Shown in pieces: positions 9,065 through 16,833 of a DNA stretch of 64,000 nt. Source of the stretch: Pseudomonas sp. DY-1 (GTDB lineage: Bacteria > Pseudomonadota > Gammaproteobacteria > Pseudomonadales > Pseudomonadaceae); assembly GCF_003626975.1 (NCBI RefSeq), contig NZ_CP032616.1, forward strand, positions 5,370,001 through 5,434,000, in the 5' to 3' direction. Within the stretch, counting starts at the first letter, position 1; every line of letters begins with the position of its first letter. Position numbers and translations under genes: made by a program. The notes under the pieces were generated by a model that saw nothing but the letters and a program-made list of their open reading frames with translations, had not been told where the DNA came from and ran no database searches.

Positions 9065-9105
9065 ATGAAAAGTATCCGTCAGAGTTGTCGACGGATACTT
9101 TTCAT
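9065..9105 (-). terminator. 16-bp perfect stem-loop after iclR
   Basis: ATGAAAAGTATCCGTC (9065-9080) pairs perfectly with 9090-9105 around a 9-nt loop. It lies 20 bases beyond the iclR stop on the minus strand, with a T-rich 3' arm (CTTTTCATTC). It separates the operon from the porin gene. Confidence 0.7.
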
Positions 9106-9124
9106 CAAGACGGCGGTCGAGTGT

Positions 9125-9904
9125 TCAGCCGAGACTGTGCTGCAACTGGCTGACGGTGCTGGCCAGTCTTCCGAGATGGCGTTCCCTTACGCTCTCGACG
9201 CTGCCGGTATCCCGTGGCCAGTGCAGCGCGATGCTGCCGACCAGGCGGCCCCGGCTGAGTATCGGCAGCGCCACGGCGCGGATCAGGAAGGGCAGCCGTA
9301 TCGAGTATTCCCACGAGCCCTCGGTGCGCTCGCCAAAGCCGCGGTTGTGGGTCTGTTCGTGGGCCTGCAGCAGGTCATCACCGCTGAGCCGGTGGTGCTG
9401 CGCCAGGCGCTGTACCTCGGAACTGTCCAACTCGCCGAGGCAGGCCTTGCCCATGGCCGAATGGAACAGGCTGGCCCGCAACCCTATGACCAGACGATTG
9501 CCCGGATATCGCTTGCGCAGCACCTCCGGAATGGAGCTTTCCATCACATGCAGCTCGTCGCCGTCAAAGTACGACAGGTCGGCCACCAGCCCGGTGCTCT
9601 CGCTCAGGTCCAGCAGCAGCGGCGCAGCCTGCTCGACAAGGAGCCGGCTGAACCGCTGGGCGGGATTGCCGAACAGGCGGCGGGAGCATAGGCGATAGCG
9701 GCGGTCGCACAGTCCCCGGTAGAGCCAGCCCTGCTCCTGCAGGGTGTGCAACAGTCGCGAGACGGTCGCCTTCGGCAGTCCCGTGAGGTAGTGGAGTTCT
9801 TCCAGCCCGAGTTCCTGGTGTTCGCCCAATAGCTCGACTATCGCCAGCGCGCGTTCCACCGACCTGACCGTGCCACCATCGTCTTTACCCTGAGTCTCCG
9901 CCAC
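9125..9904 (-). CDS. IclR-family transcriptional regulator
   Basis: 259 residues: an N-terminal winged helix-turn-helix (TVRSVERALAIVELLGEHQELGLEELHYLTGLPKATVSRLLHTL) and a C-terminal IclR effector domain (SESTGLVADLSYFDGDELHVME, FHSAMGKACL). The family senses small aromatic or aliphatic metabolites and usually controls adjacent catabolic genes. The GTG at 9904 has GGGAGG 8 nt upstream. An ATG at 9979 lacks a ribosome site and would nearly touch the amidase stop. It is the last gene of the amidohydrolase-permease-amidase operon, so it is probably autoregulated. Confidence 0.88.
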   Translation of the reverse strand: MAETQGKDDGGTVRSVERALAIVELLGEHQELGLEELHYLTGLPKATVSRLLHTLQEQGWLYRGLCDRRYRLCSRRLFGNPAQRFSRLLVEQAAPLLLDLSESTGLVADLSYFDGDELHVMESSIPEVLRKRYPGNRLVIGLRASLFHSAMGKACLGELDSSEVQRLAQHHRLSGDDLLQAHEQTHNRGFGERTEGSWEYSIRLPFLIRAVALPILSRGRLVGSIALHWPRDTGSVESVRERHLGRLASTVSQLQHSLG

Positions 9905-9983
9905 CTGCCGCGCCTCCCGGATTTGCGTTCCGAAAACGCTGCAAGATCGGGACCCGAAGGCGCCAGAGATGCCGCCCATTGGC

Positions 9984-11465
9984 TTAATCAGCCTCTTTGA
10001 GCAACGGTGGCGGACAATTGCGTACCCATTGCGTGAGCTGCTCGTGGGCATGGGCCAGTTGCAGCACCGCCAGGTCAGCTTGCGCCGGGCCCATGATTTG
10101 CAGACCCATGGGCAGGCCGGCGGGGTTGAAACCAATCGGTACGCTCATGGCCGGGATACCCGCCAGGGTGGCGCCGATCACCACCTCCATCCAGCGGTGA
10201 TAGGTGTCCATCTCGTGGCCTGCTATGGCCTTCGGCCAGTGCAGCGTTGCATCGAAAGGAAACACCTGTGCACTGGGGAGCAGCAGGAAGTCGTAACGCT
10301 CGAAGAGTTTTTCCACGGCCCGGTACCAGTCGCTGCGGTCCACTGAGGCCTGAAAGACGTCGGCGGCGCTGAGGCCAAGGCCGCTTTCCACTTCCCAGAC
10401 TGCCTCGGGCTTGAGTCGGGCGCGCCGGGCAGGGTCGGTGTAGGCGGCGCCCAGGCTGCCGCCCACCAGCCATTGCCGGTGCACCAACCAGCAGCGCCAG
10501 AGCCGGTCCATGTCGAACGCAGGCTGACAGTCCTCGACCTGGCAGCCGAGGTCGCGGAAATCCGTCAGGGCGCTCTCACACAGAGCCAACAGGCCAGGTT
10601 CCATGGGCAGGCGACCGCTCAGGTCGCCCAGCCAACCAATGCGTGCACCGGCGAAATCGCGCTGCAGCGGCCCGATCAGGTCGGCGGTACTGGAAAGGGC
10701 CAGCGGCGTAGCACGATGAGGGCCGGCCTGGGTGCGCAACAGTGCCGCCACATCGGCCACGCTTCGGCCCATGGGGCCTTCCGTACCCAGTTGCTGGGCA
10801 AACAGCTCGGGTGTGGGGCCGAAGGGCACGCGCCCCTGGGACGGGCGCAGGCCGTAGACGTTGTTGAAGGCCGCCGGGTTGCGCAGCGAGCCCATCATGT
10901 CGCTGCCGTCGGCCACCGGCAGCAGGCGCAGCGCCAGGGCGGCTGCCGCTCCGCCGCTACTGCCGCCAGCGCAGAGGCTGGGGTCGTAGGCGTTGCCGGT
11001 CGTGCCGAAGACGCTGTTGTAGCTCTGCGAGCCGAGGCCGAACTCCGGGACGTTGCTCTTGCCGATGAAGACTGCACCGGCAGCGCGTACCCGCGAGACG
11101 GCGATGGCGTCGTGCTGGGCGATCTGCCCGGCGAACAGCGGAGAACCCATGCTGGTCGGCAGCCCGGCACAGGCAGCCAGGTCCTTCACCGCCTGTGGCA
11201 TGCCGTGCATCCAGCCCAGCCATTGGCCCCGGGCCAACTGGCGGTCGCGTTCATCGGCCTCGGCCAGCAGTTCCTCTGCCGGGCGCAGTGCAACCAGTGC
11301 ATTGACCCTGGGATTGAAGCGGTCGATCTGTTCCAGGTAGGCCTGCATCACCTCACGGCAGGACAGCTGGCGCGAGCGGATGGCCTCTGACAGAGGCAGC
11401 GCATCCAGTGCGACGATTTCCTGCTGCAGGGTGGCATGGGGAAGATTGGTTTCGAAACGAGTCAT
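9984..11465 (-). CDS. Amidase, amidase-signature family
   Basis: 493 residues with the complete Ser-cisSer-Lys machinery: Lys94 in AVKDLA, the glycine/serine-rich GGSSGGAAAALAL with cis-Ser near 169-170, and the probable nucleophile Ser193 in MMGSLRNPA. It hydrolyses a C-N amide bond to a carboxylate plus ammonia or an amine. The usual DTGGS sequence reads DMMGS here, which may reflect a particular substrate. The ATG directly follows the permease stop, with no gap. The context (permease, M20 amidohydrolase, IclR, porin) points to catabolism of an imported amide. The substrate cannot be read from the sequence. Confidence 0.9.
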   Translation of the reverse strand: MTRFETNLPHATLQQEIVALDALPLSEAIRSRQLSCREVMQAYLEQIDRFNPRVNALVALRPAEELLAEADERDRQLARGQWLGWMHGMPQAVKDLAACAGLPTSMGSPLFAGQIAQHDAIAVSRVRAAGAVFIGKSNVPEFGLGSQSYNSVFGTTGNAYDPSLCAGGSSGGAAAALALRLLPVADGSDMMGSLRNPAAFNNVYGLRPSQGRVPFGPTPELFAQQLGTEGPMGRSVADVAALLRTQAGPHRATPLALSSTADLIGPLQRDFAGARIGWLGDLSGRLPMEPGLLALCESALTDFRDLGCQVEDCQPAFDMDRLWRCWLVHRQWLVGGSLGAAYTDPARRARLKPEAVWEVESGLGLSAADVFQASVDRSDWYRAVEKLFERYDFLLLPSAQVFPFDATLHWPKAIAGHEMDTYHRWMEVVIGATLAGIPAMSVPIGFNPAGLPMGLQIMGPAQADLAVLQLAHAHEQLTQWVRNCPPPLLKEAD

Positions 11466-12791
11466 TCACAGGCTCCGGGCAGTGGCGAGCAGGTCGCGGC
11501 GTTGGCGGCGCTCCAGGGCGGCGGGGGCGCCTTCGCGCAGATAGCAGGTGGCGATGAGGCCGACGAAGGAGGCGAAGAGCACGTAGTAGGCAGGCGCTAC
11601 CGGCGTGCCGCCCACCTGGGTCAGCCAGGTGACGATGAACGGGGCGAAGCCACCGAACAGCATGACGGCGACGTTGTAGGCGAACGCCAGGCCGGTGGAG
11701 CGCACGCGGGTGGGGAACTGTTCGGCGACGGCTGTGGGTGCAGGGCCGTAGAACACGCCGATCATCGAGCAGAGCAGCAGTTGCATCACCAGCAGGCGTT
11801 CCAGGCTGGGGGCCTGGGCGACCCAGGAGAACAGCGGATAGACCAGGAGGAAGAAGGCCAGGGTGCCGCCGAACAGTACCGGGCGCCGGCCGATGCGATC
11901 AGACAAGGCACCGGATAGCGGAATGATGATGGTCATCAGCGCCACGGCCAGCATCTGCACCATGAACACCTGGTCCAGCGGCAGGCCCAGTTGTTTGTGG
12001 GCGAAGGTGGGCATGTTCACCAGCACCACATAGAAGGCCACGGTACCGCTGATGGTGCCGCCCATGGTCGCCAGCACTGCGCGGCGATGTTCGCGCACTA
12101 CTCGCAGCAGGCTGAAGGATTCGCCTTTGTGTTCTTCCTGGGCATAGATGAAGGCTTCTGTTTCCTCCATGTGGCGACGCATCCACAGCCCCACCGGACC
12201 GATCAGCAGACCGAGGATGAACGGAATCCGCCAGCCCCAGCTGTCCAGCGCTTCGGGGGACAGGCTGTGGGTCACCAGGGCGCCCATGCCCGCCCCAGCG
12301 AACACCGCCAGGCACTGGCCGAAGAGTTGCCAGGCGCCATAGAGGCCACGGCGGTTGGCGGGTGCGCTTTCCACCAGGAAGGCCGTGGCGCTGGCGTACT
12401 CGCCGCCGGTGGCGAAGCCTTGCAGCATGCGCGCGATGACGATCAGCAGGGGGGCACCGATACCGATGGCGGCGTAGTCCGGGGCGAAGGCGATCAGGGC
12501 GATGGACAGGGTCATCAGCAGGATGATCAGTTGCATGGCCGCCTTGCGTCCCTTGCGATCCGCGTACATGCCCAGCAGCACGCCGCCTACCGGGCGCATG
12601 AAGAAGCCGACGCCGAAGGTGGCCAGGGCCATCAGCAGCGAGGCGTACTCGCTGTCGGAGGGGAAGAACAAGCGGGCGATGATGCTGGACAGGAAGCCGT
12701 AGACGATGAAGTCGTACCACTCGAGCGCATTGCCGATGACGGCGGCGGTCACCTGACGGGCGCGCGAGGTTCCGCTTTGGGAAGCGTGCAT
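11466..12791 (-). CDS. MFS permease, metabolite:H+ symporter (MHS) type
   Basis: 441 residues and about 12 membrane helices. The N-terminus NALEWYDFIVYGFLSSIIARLFFP and the loop YADRKGRKAAMQ are diagnostic of the MHS group, whose members import citrate, alpha-ketoglutarate, betaine, proline, aromatic acids and similar solutes with protons. QGFATGGEYASATAFLVE is a second family motif. It lies between the M20 amidohydrolase (upstream) and the amidase (downstream, directly adjoining), so it probably imports the substrate or product of those enzymes. Confidence 0.9.
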   Translation of the reverse strand: MHASQSGTSRARQVTAAVIGNALEWYDFIVYGFLSSIIARLFFPSDSEYASLLMALATFGVGFFMRPVGGVLLGMYADRKGRKAAMQLIILLMTLSIALIAFAPDYAAIGIGAPLLIVIARMLQGFATGGEYASATAFLVESAPANRRGLYGAWQLFGQCLAVFAGAGMGALVTHSLSPEALDSWGWRIPFILGLLIGPVGLWMRRHMEETEAFIYAQEEHKGESFSLLRVVREHRRAVLATMGGTISGTVAFYVVLVNMPTFAHKQLGLPLDQVFMVQMLAVALMTIIIPLSGALSDRIGRRPVLFGGTLAFFLLVYPLFSWVAQAPSLERLLVMQLLLCSMIGVFYGPAPTAVAEQFPTRVRSTGLAFAYNVAVMLFGGFAPFIVTWLTQVGGTPVAPAYYVLFASFVGLIATCYLREGAPAALERRQRRDLLATARSL

Positions 12792-12818
12792 GGGGAATCT
12801 CCGGAATCTGGTGTTGGG

Positions 12819-14030
12819 CTAGGCGGCAGTGGCAGAAGCCTGGGAAGGCGCGGCGGGGTCCTGGAACCAGGTTTCCGTCAGCGCGGCCCAGTACGCGGCG
12901 CCGCGCACCAGGATTTCGTCGTTGAAGTCGTATCCGGGGTTGTGAACCATCGGCCGCCCGGCACCGCTGCCGTTGCCGATGAAGAGGTAGCTGCCGGGGC
13001 AGCGCTGGAGCATCCAGGCGAAGTCTTCGCTGCCCATCACGGTGGGGGCTTCGAACACCTGGTCGGCGCCGGCTAGCTCCACGCCTATTTGCCGGGCGAA
13101 GGCGGTTTCCGCTGGGCTGTTGATCAGCACCGGGTAGGCCGGACGGTGCTCGATGCTGGCGCGGCAGCCGAGGCTTTCGGCCTGGCTGTGGATGATCCCT
13201 TTCACGCGCGCCAGCACCTGCTCGCGCACGTGGGCATCGAGGGCGCGCAGGCTGAGGCGCAGCAGCGCCTGCTGCGGAATTACGTTGGCCGCTTCGCCTG
13301 CCTGTAGGGCACCGACGGTAACCACCGCCGCTTGTTGCGGATCGACATTGCGACCAACCACTGTCTGCAGCGCCATCACAGTGCTGGAGGCGGCTACCAG
13401 TGGGTCGACGGAGAGGTGCGGCATGGAGCCGTGGCCACCGACGCCTTCGATGACCACTTCCAGCAGGTCCTGGGAGGCCATCAGCGGACCTGCGTGGAAG
13501 CACAGGTGGCCGGCCTCCAGGCCCGGCATGTTGTGCATGCCGAACAGTGCCTCGCACGGGAAACGTTCCAGCAGGCCATCTTCGAGCATGGCTTCGGCGC
13601 CACCCTGGCCTTCCTCGGCCGGCTGGAAGATCAGGTTCAGGGTGCCCTGGAAGTTGCGGGTCGCGGCCAGGTAGCGTGCCGCCCCGAGCAGCATGACCGT
13701 GTGCCCGTCGTGGCCGCAGGCATGCATGCGGCCGGCGTGGCAGCTGCTGTAGGCCAGACCGGTGTTCTCGATGATGGGCAGCGCGTCCATGTCGGCACGC
13801 AGGCCAAGCGTGCGGTTGGAGGCGCCATTGCGCAGCACGCCGACTACGCCGGTGCGGCCGACGCCGCTGTGTACTTCATAGCCCCACTCCGTCAGCAGGC
13901 GGGCGACCAGGGCGGACGTGCGCTGCTCTTCGAAGCCGAGTTCGGGATGGGCGTGGATGTCCTGGCGCAGCGCTTTCAAGTCGGCGTCTACGTCATCGAG
14001 CCAGGCCTGGATGTGTGCGTAACGGGTCAT
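12819..14030 (-). CDS. M20-family amidohydrolase (hippurate hydrolase/N-acyl-amino-acid hydrolase type)
   Basis: 403 residues. Metal-binding residues are visible in HACGHD (Cys105, His107), the catalytic glutamate pair in QPAEEGQGG (139-140), and a later Glu in VMGSEDF. The cysteine ligand in HACGHD is characteristic of the subfamily that removes acyl groups from amino acids or splits hippurate and IAA conjugates. It is the first gene of the operon with permease, amidase and iclR. The ATG at 14030 has GAGGAG about 10 nt upstream. A longer frame from 14183 runs through repeat sequence and is rejected. Confidence 0.9.
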   Translation of the reverse strand: MTRYAHIQAWLDDVDADLKALRQDIHAHPELGFEEQRTSALVARLLTEWGYEVHSGVGRTGVVGVLRNGASNRTLGLRADMDALPIIENTGLAYSSCHAGRMHACGHDGHTVMLLGAARYLAATRNFQGTLNLIFQPAEEGQGGAEAMLEDGLLERFPCEALFGMHNMPGLEAGHLCFHAGPLMASQDLLEVVIEGVGGHGSMPHLSVDPLVAASSTVMALQTVVGRNVDPQQAAVVTVGALQAGEAANVIPQQALLRLSLRALDAHVREQVLARVKGIIHSQAESLGCRASIEHRPAYPVLINSPAETAFARQIGVELAGADQVFEAPTVMGSEDFAWMLQRCPGSYLFIGNGSGAGRPMVHNPGYDFNDEILVRGAAYWAALTETWFQDPAAPSQASATAA

Positions 14031-14119
14031 TGTTCTTGTTCTCCTCGTTGGGGCGGCTACCGCCTTTTGCGGCTGGCCCTCAGCTAACCGCGAGGACGAA
14101 ATGAGAACAATCGAAGGTG

Positions 14120-14136
14120 GTTCCACAGGGTGGAAC
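14120..14136 (-). promoter_or_regulatory. Perfect 17-nt palindrome, putative IclR operator of the amidohydrolase operon
   Basis: GTTCCAC-AGG-GTGGAAC has perfect 7-bp arms and a 3-nt centre, a layout typical of IclR-family operators. It lies 90 nt upstream of the first gene of an operon that ends with an IclR regulator. A related site precedes the porin gene at 9031-9047. Confidence 0.6.
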
Positions 14137-14154
14137 AGGGGGGGGGCGAGGGCC

Positions 14155-14236
14155 GCGTTGGGCTTCGCTCCGCTCAGCCGCAACCTACGGGGACGTCGGG
14201 GCGTTCCGTAGGTTGGTTTGAGTCCACGACGCCCAA
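14155..14236. repeat. Intergenic inverted repeat of the GTTGGGC...GCCCAAC type
   Basis: The element begins with GCGTTGGGC and TCGCTCCGCTCAGC and ends with ACGCCCAACG. Internal arms CCTACGG and CCGTAGG lie in the middle. It resembles dispersed intergenic repeats I know from pseudomonads. It lies between the amidohydrolase operon promoter and the gene ending at 14256. Confidence 0.5.
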
Positions 14237-14255
14237 CGGGCGAGGAACGAATGCC

Positions 14256-14588
14256 TCAGAGAGCACTGTTCGCGTTGGACATCAAGCGGCATCCCTGATG
14301 CGGGCTGACCCAGGCGGCAGTGCTGCTGCGCCCGAGGCCGCTGGCGGTCACGCGCTTGTGCTCAGCGTCGTCGAGAAAACCGCTGGTGGGTACGTACTGC
14401 TTCACGTAGCCCTGGCAGTAATCGGCGTCGTTGCCCATCACGTAGCGGCAGGAGCAGTACTCCTTGGCGGTGTAGGCGCTGATGATGTCGGGGAAGGCCG
14501 CAAGGTGCTGGCGATTTTGCCAGGCCAGCGCGGCCAGCAGGATGAGCGCCAGCACCAGCAGGCTGAGAACGGGACGACGGGCGATCAC
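14256..14588 (-). CDS. Small membrane-anchored cysteine-containing protein, unknown function
   Basis: 110 residues with an N-terminal hydrophobic helix (PVLSLLVLALILLAALAW, about 6-23) and a periplasmic-type domain carrying four cysteines (residues 45, 47, 58 and 100) in KEYCSCRYV, DYCQG and HQGC. The start codon overlaps the stop of the serine hydrolase gene as ATGA, so the two are translationally coupled. The partner relationship suggests a joint role at the outer face of the inner membrane. No family was recognised. Confidence 0.75.
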   Translation of the reverse strand: MIARRPVLSLLVLALILLAALAWQNRQHLAAFPDIISAYTAKEYCSCRYVMGNDADYCQGYVKQYVPTSGFLDDAEHKRVTASGLGRSSTAAWVSPHQGCRLMSNANSAL

Positions 14589-15697
14589 GGCTGCACCTCC
14601 GGGGCGAATGCGGCCAGGGCCAGCTTGAGGAAGTCGTTGTGGTGGTAGCTGCCGTCGCGGTCATCGGCGTAGCGCACGATCACCAGTTTCTGGCTGGGCA
14701 GCACGTACAGCGCCTGCCCCCAGTGGCCCAGGGCGGCGAAGGCATCTTCCGGGGCGTCCGGCCAGGGTTTGGCGCTGCCTTCGAGCTGGACGTTGAGCCA
14801 CCAATGGCCGCCGGGTACGGCCTCTCCGGGCTTGGCCGGATCGGTACGGTACTCGGCGAAGGGCTTGCGGTTGAAGGCGACCCAGTCCGCTGGCAGGAGC
14901 TGGCGTTCACCCCAGCGGCCGCCGCGCTGCATCAACAGGCCGACACGCGCCAGGTCGCGGGCTGTCAGGTAGCTGTAGGAAGACCCGACGTAGGTTCCAG
15001 CAGCGTCGGTTTCCCAGATTGCCGAGCGAATTCCCAGGGGCTCGAACAGCGCAGTCCAGGGGTACTCCGCGTAGGCCTTTTCCCCGACCATGCCGCGCAG
15101 CGTGGCGGACAGCACGTTGGTGTCGCCGCTGGAGTAGCGGAAGCGCTTGCCGGGCACCGCATCCAGTGGGTGCGCGGCGGCGAACGCGGCCATGTCGTCC
15201 CGGCCACGGGTATAGAGCATGGCCACCACCGAGGATTTCAGCGGTGCGTACTCGTAGTCCTCCTGCCAGGCGAGCCCGGAGGCCCAATGCAGCAAATGGT
15301 CGAGGCGGACACCGGGATGGCCTGCAAAGGCCGGGTAGTAACGTGAGACTGGCTCGTCCAACTTGAAGCGACCCTCGCCATAGGCGACGCCGAGGACGGA
15401 GGCCAGCAGGCTCTTGCTCACCGACCAGGTGAGGTGTGGGGTGTCTACGCGGGTGGGACCTGCGTAGTGCTCGTAGATGAGCTCGCCATCTCGGATCACC
15501 ACCACGGCATCGGTGCGCACGCCCTTGCGGCTGGCGTCGTCACGCTGCGGGAAGGCATAGGATTCGAGCGCCTTCACGGCGGCACTACTGGGCGCAGGGG
15601 CTTGTTGCCAGTCGGTGGCGGGCCAGGTTTCAGCCTGGGCCAGACCGGTGAGCAAGCCGAGCGCCATGGCCAGCGGTCGTAGAACGGGGATGGGCAT
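14585..15697 (-). CDS. Secreted serine hydrolase, beta-lactamase/class C-like (6-aminohexanoate-dimer hydrolase type)
   Basis: 370 residues with a signal peptide ending about AQA (residue 22). The SxxK catalytic tetrad is SVSK (92-95). A YSSGD motif replaces the usual YxN, and GHWGQ near the C-terminus takes the place of the KTG/HTG box, as in EstB/NylB-like esterases. It acts in the periplasm on an ester, amide or peptide substrate that is not identifiable. The ATG at 15697 is chosen over 15736 because it begins the signal peptide. It is coupled to the small cysteine-containing protein downstream. Confidence 0.85.
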   Translation of the reverse strand: MPIPVLRPLAMALGLLTGLAQAETWPATDWQQAPAPSSAAVKALESYAFPQRDDASRKGVRTDAVVVIRDGELIYEHYAGPTRVDTPHLTWSVSKSLLASVLGVAYGEGRFKLDEPVSRYYPAFAGHPGVRLDHLLHWASGLAWQEDYEYAPLKSSVVAMLYTRGRDDMAAFAAAHPLDAVPGKRFRYSSGDTNVLSATLRGMVGEKAYAEYPWTALFEPLGIRSAIWETDAAGTYVGSSYSYLTARDLARVGLLMQRGGRWGERQLLPADWVAFNRKPFAEYRTDPAKPGEAVPGGHWWLNVQLEGSAKPWPDAPEDAFAALGHWGQALYVLPSQKLVIVRYADDRDGSYHHNDFLKLALAAFAPEVQP

Positions 15698-15803
15698 TGT
15701 TCGGCCTCTTCTGGTTTCGAAGGGCGAAGCTAGCACGGGCCTTGTGACGGTAAAAAGCGCCGAACGCGCCGGCTGCTGTGGCTATTCGGCGCGATAAGTC
15801 AGT

Positions 15804-16589
15804 TCAGCGTGGCAGGCGGTAGTCGTCCGGACCGAGCAGGTCGAGGCCACATTCCAGGTTCTCGATCCAGTAGAGGAAGGCACTGATCATTTCCTGGCCA
15901 ACGAAGGGACGGCCGTGCTGCGGGACGATCATCTCCACGTCCATGCCGCGCACCATGTCGGCCCAGAGACGGCAGACCTTGTTGCTGGCCATGTAGCGAC
16001 GGTGGAAGCCTTCCATGTTCGGCACGTGATTGACGAAGTCGCGCACCGGCGTGGCGTCGTCAACCATGGAGGCGCCCATGTCGCCGGAGAAGAGGATACG
16101 GCTGACCGGGTCATAGAGCTGGAAGTTGCCCACCGAGTGGAGGAAGTGTGCCGGCACGGCCTTGAGCTGGCAGCGACCCAGATTGATGGACTGGCCGCGA
16201 TCGGGCAGGGCGATGATGCGGTCGTAGGTGGAGATGCCGTGGCTGATGGCCAGGTAGTTGGCGGTCAGGTGAGGCAGGAAACGAGCCCAGAGCTTGGAGC
16301 AGATCACTCGCGCACGGGTGTGCAGCAGCCATTTGTCGAGGGACGCGATGATGTCCGGGTCCTGGTGGGAGGCGAAGATGTAGGTCAGGTCCTGCACCGG
16401 CATGTGCTTGGACAATTCCAGCGACAGCGGCGTGTAGGTCAGGTCGCCGCCCGGGTCCAGCAGCAGGTACTGCTCGTGGTCAGTGATCAGGAACTGGTTG
16501 GACTGCACGCCGTCGCCGCTGACCAGATCGTCGAACATCAGGCATTGGTGGGAGCCGTTGTCGAACAGCACGATGGGGTCGCGACGCAT
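15804..16589 (-). CDS. Metallo-beta-lactamase-fold protein with di-iron oxygen-binding (ODP/FprA-like) domain
   Basis: 261 residues. FASHQDPDI corresponds to the metal motif, followed by a histidine in VPAHFLHSVGNFQLYD, an aspartate in FSGDMGAS and a C-terminal histidine in VPQHGRPF. This arrangement matches the oxygen-sensing di-iron branch of the MBL fold (flavodiiron-like, without a flavodoxin domain). Members reduce or sense O2 or NO. It stands alone with an REP-like repeat upstream. The function is a family-level inference. Confidence 0.8.
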   Translation of the reverse strand: MRRDPIVLFDNGSHQCLMFDDLVSGDGVQSNQFLITDHEQYLLLDPGGDLTYTPLSLELSKHMPVQDLTYIFASHQDPDIIASLDKWLLHTRARVICSKLWARFLPHLTANYLAISHGISTYDRIIALPDRGQSINLGRCQLKAVPAHFLHSVGNFQLYDPVSRILFSGDMGASMVDDATPVRDFVNHVPNMEGFHRRYMASNKVCRLWADMVRGMDVEMIVPQHGRPFVGQEMISAFLYWIENLECGLDLLGPDDYRLPR

Positions 16590-16681
16590 GTAAACCTCGA
16601 TAGGAAAAGCGACGCGCAGATGTAAGGCATTTCTGAAGGACGAGTGCTGACCTGAGTCAATTCAGGCTGAGGCGGGCTTTG

Positions 16682-16826
16682 CTGTGGGGCGATTTCAATC
16701 GCGAATGAATTCGCTCCCACAGGGACACAATCGGAACGTCTTCTGTGGGAGCGGTTTCAACCGCGATGCAGGCCGAAGGTCAGCCATTGATCATGGCCCC
16801 ATTCGTGAATGACTTCGCTTCTACAG
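16682..16826. repeat. Cluster of REP-like inverted repeats
   Basis: Three related units lie in tandem: CTGTGGGGCGATTTCAATCG with its inverted partner GAATTCGCTCCCACAG (16682-16722), CTGTGGGAGCGGTTTCAACC (from 16743), and ATTCGTGAATGACTTCGC followed by TTCTACAG (to 16826). They resemble the short dispersed repeats common between Pseudomonas genes. Confidence 0.65.
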
Positions 16827-16833
16827 GACCGCG

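Noticed and set aside
12819..14183. 454-residue start of the M20 amidohydrolase
   Set aside because: The extra 51 residues run through the operator-like palindrome and are unlike the family; ATG 14030 has a ribosome site.
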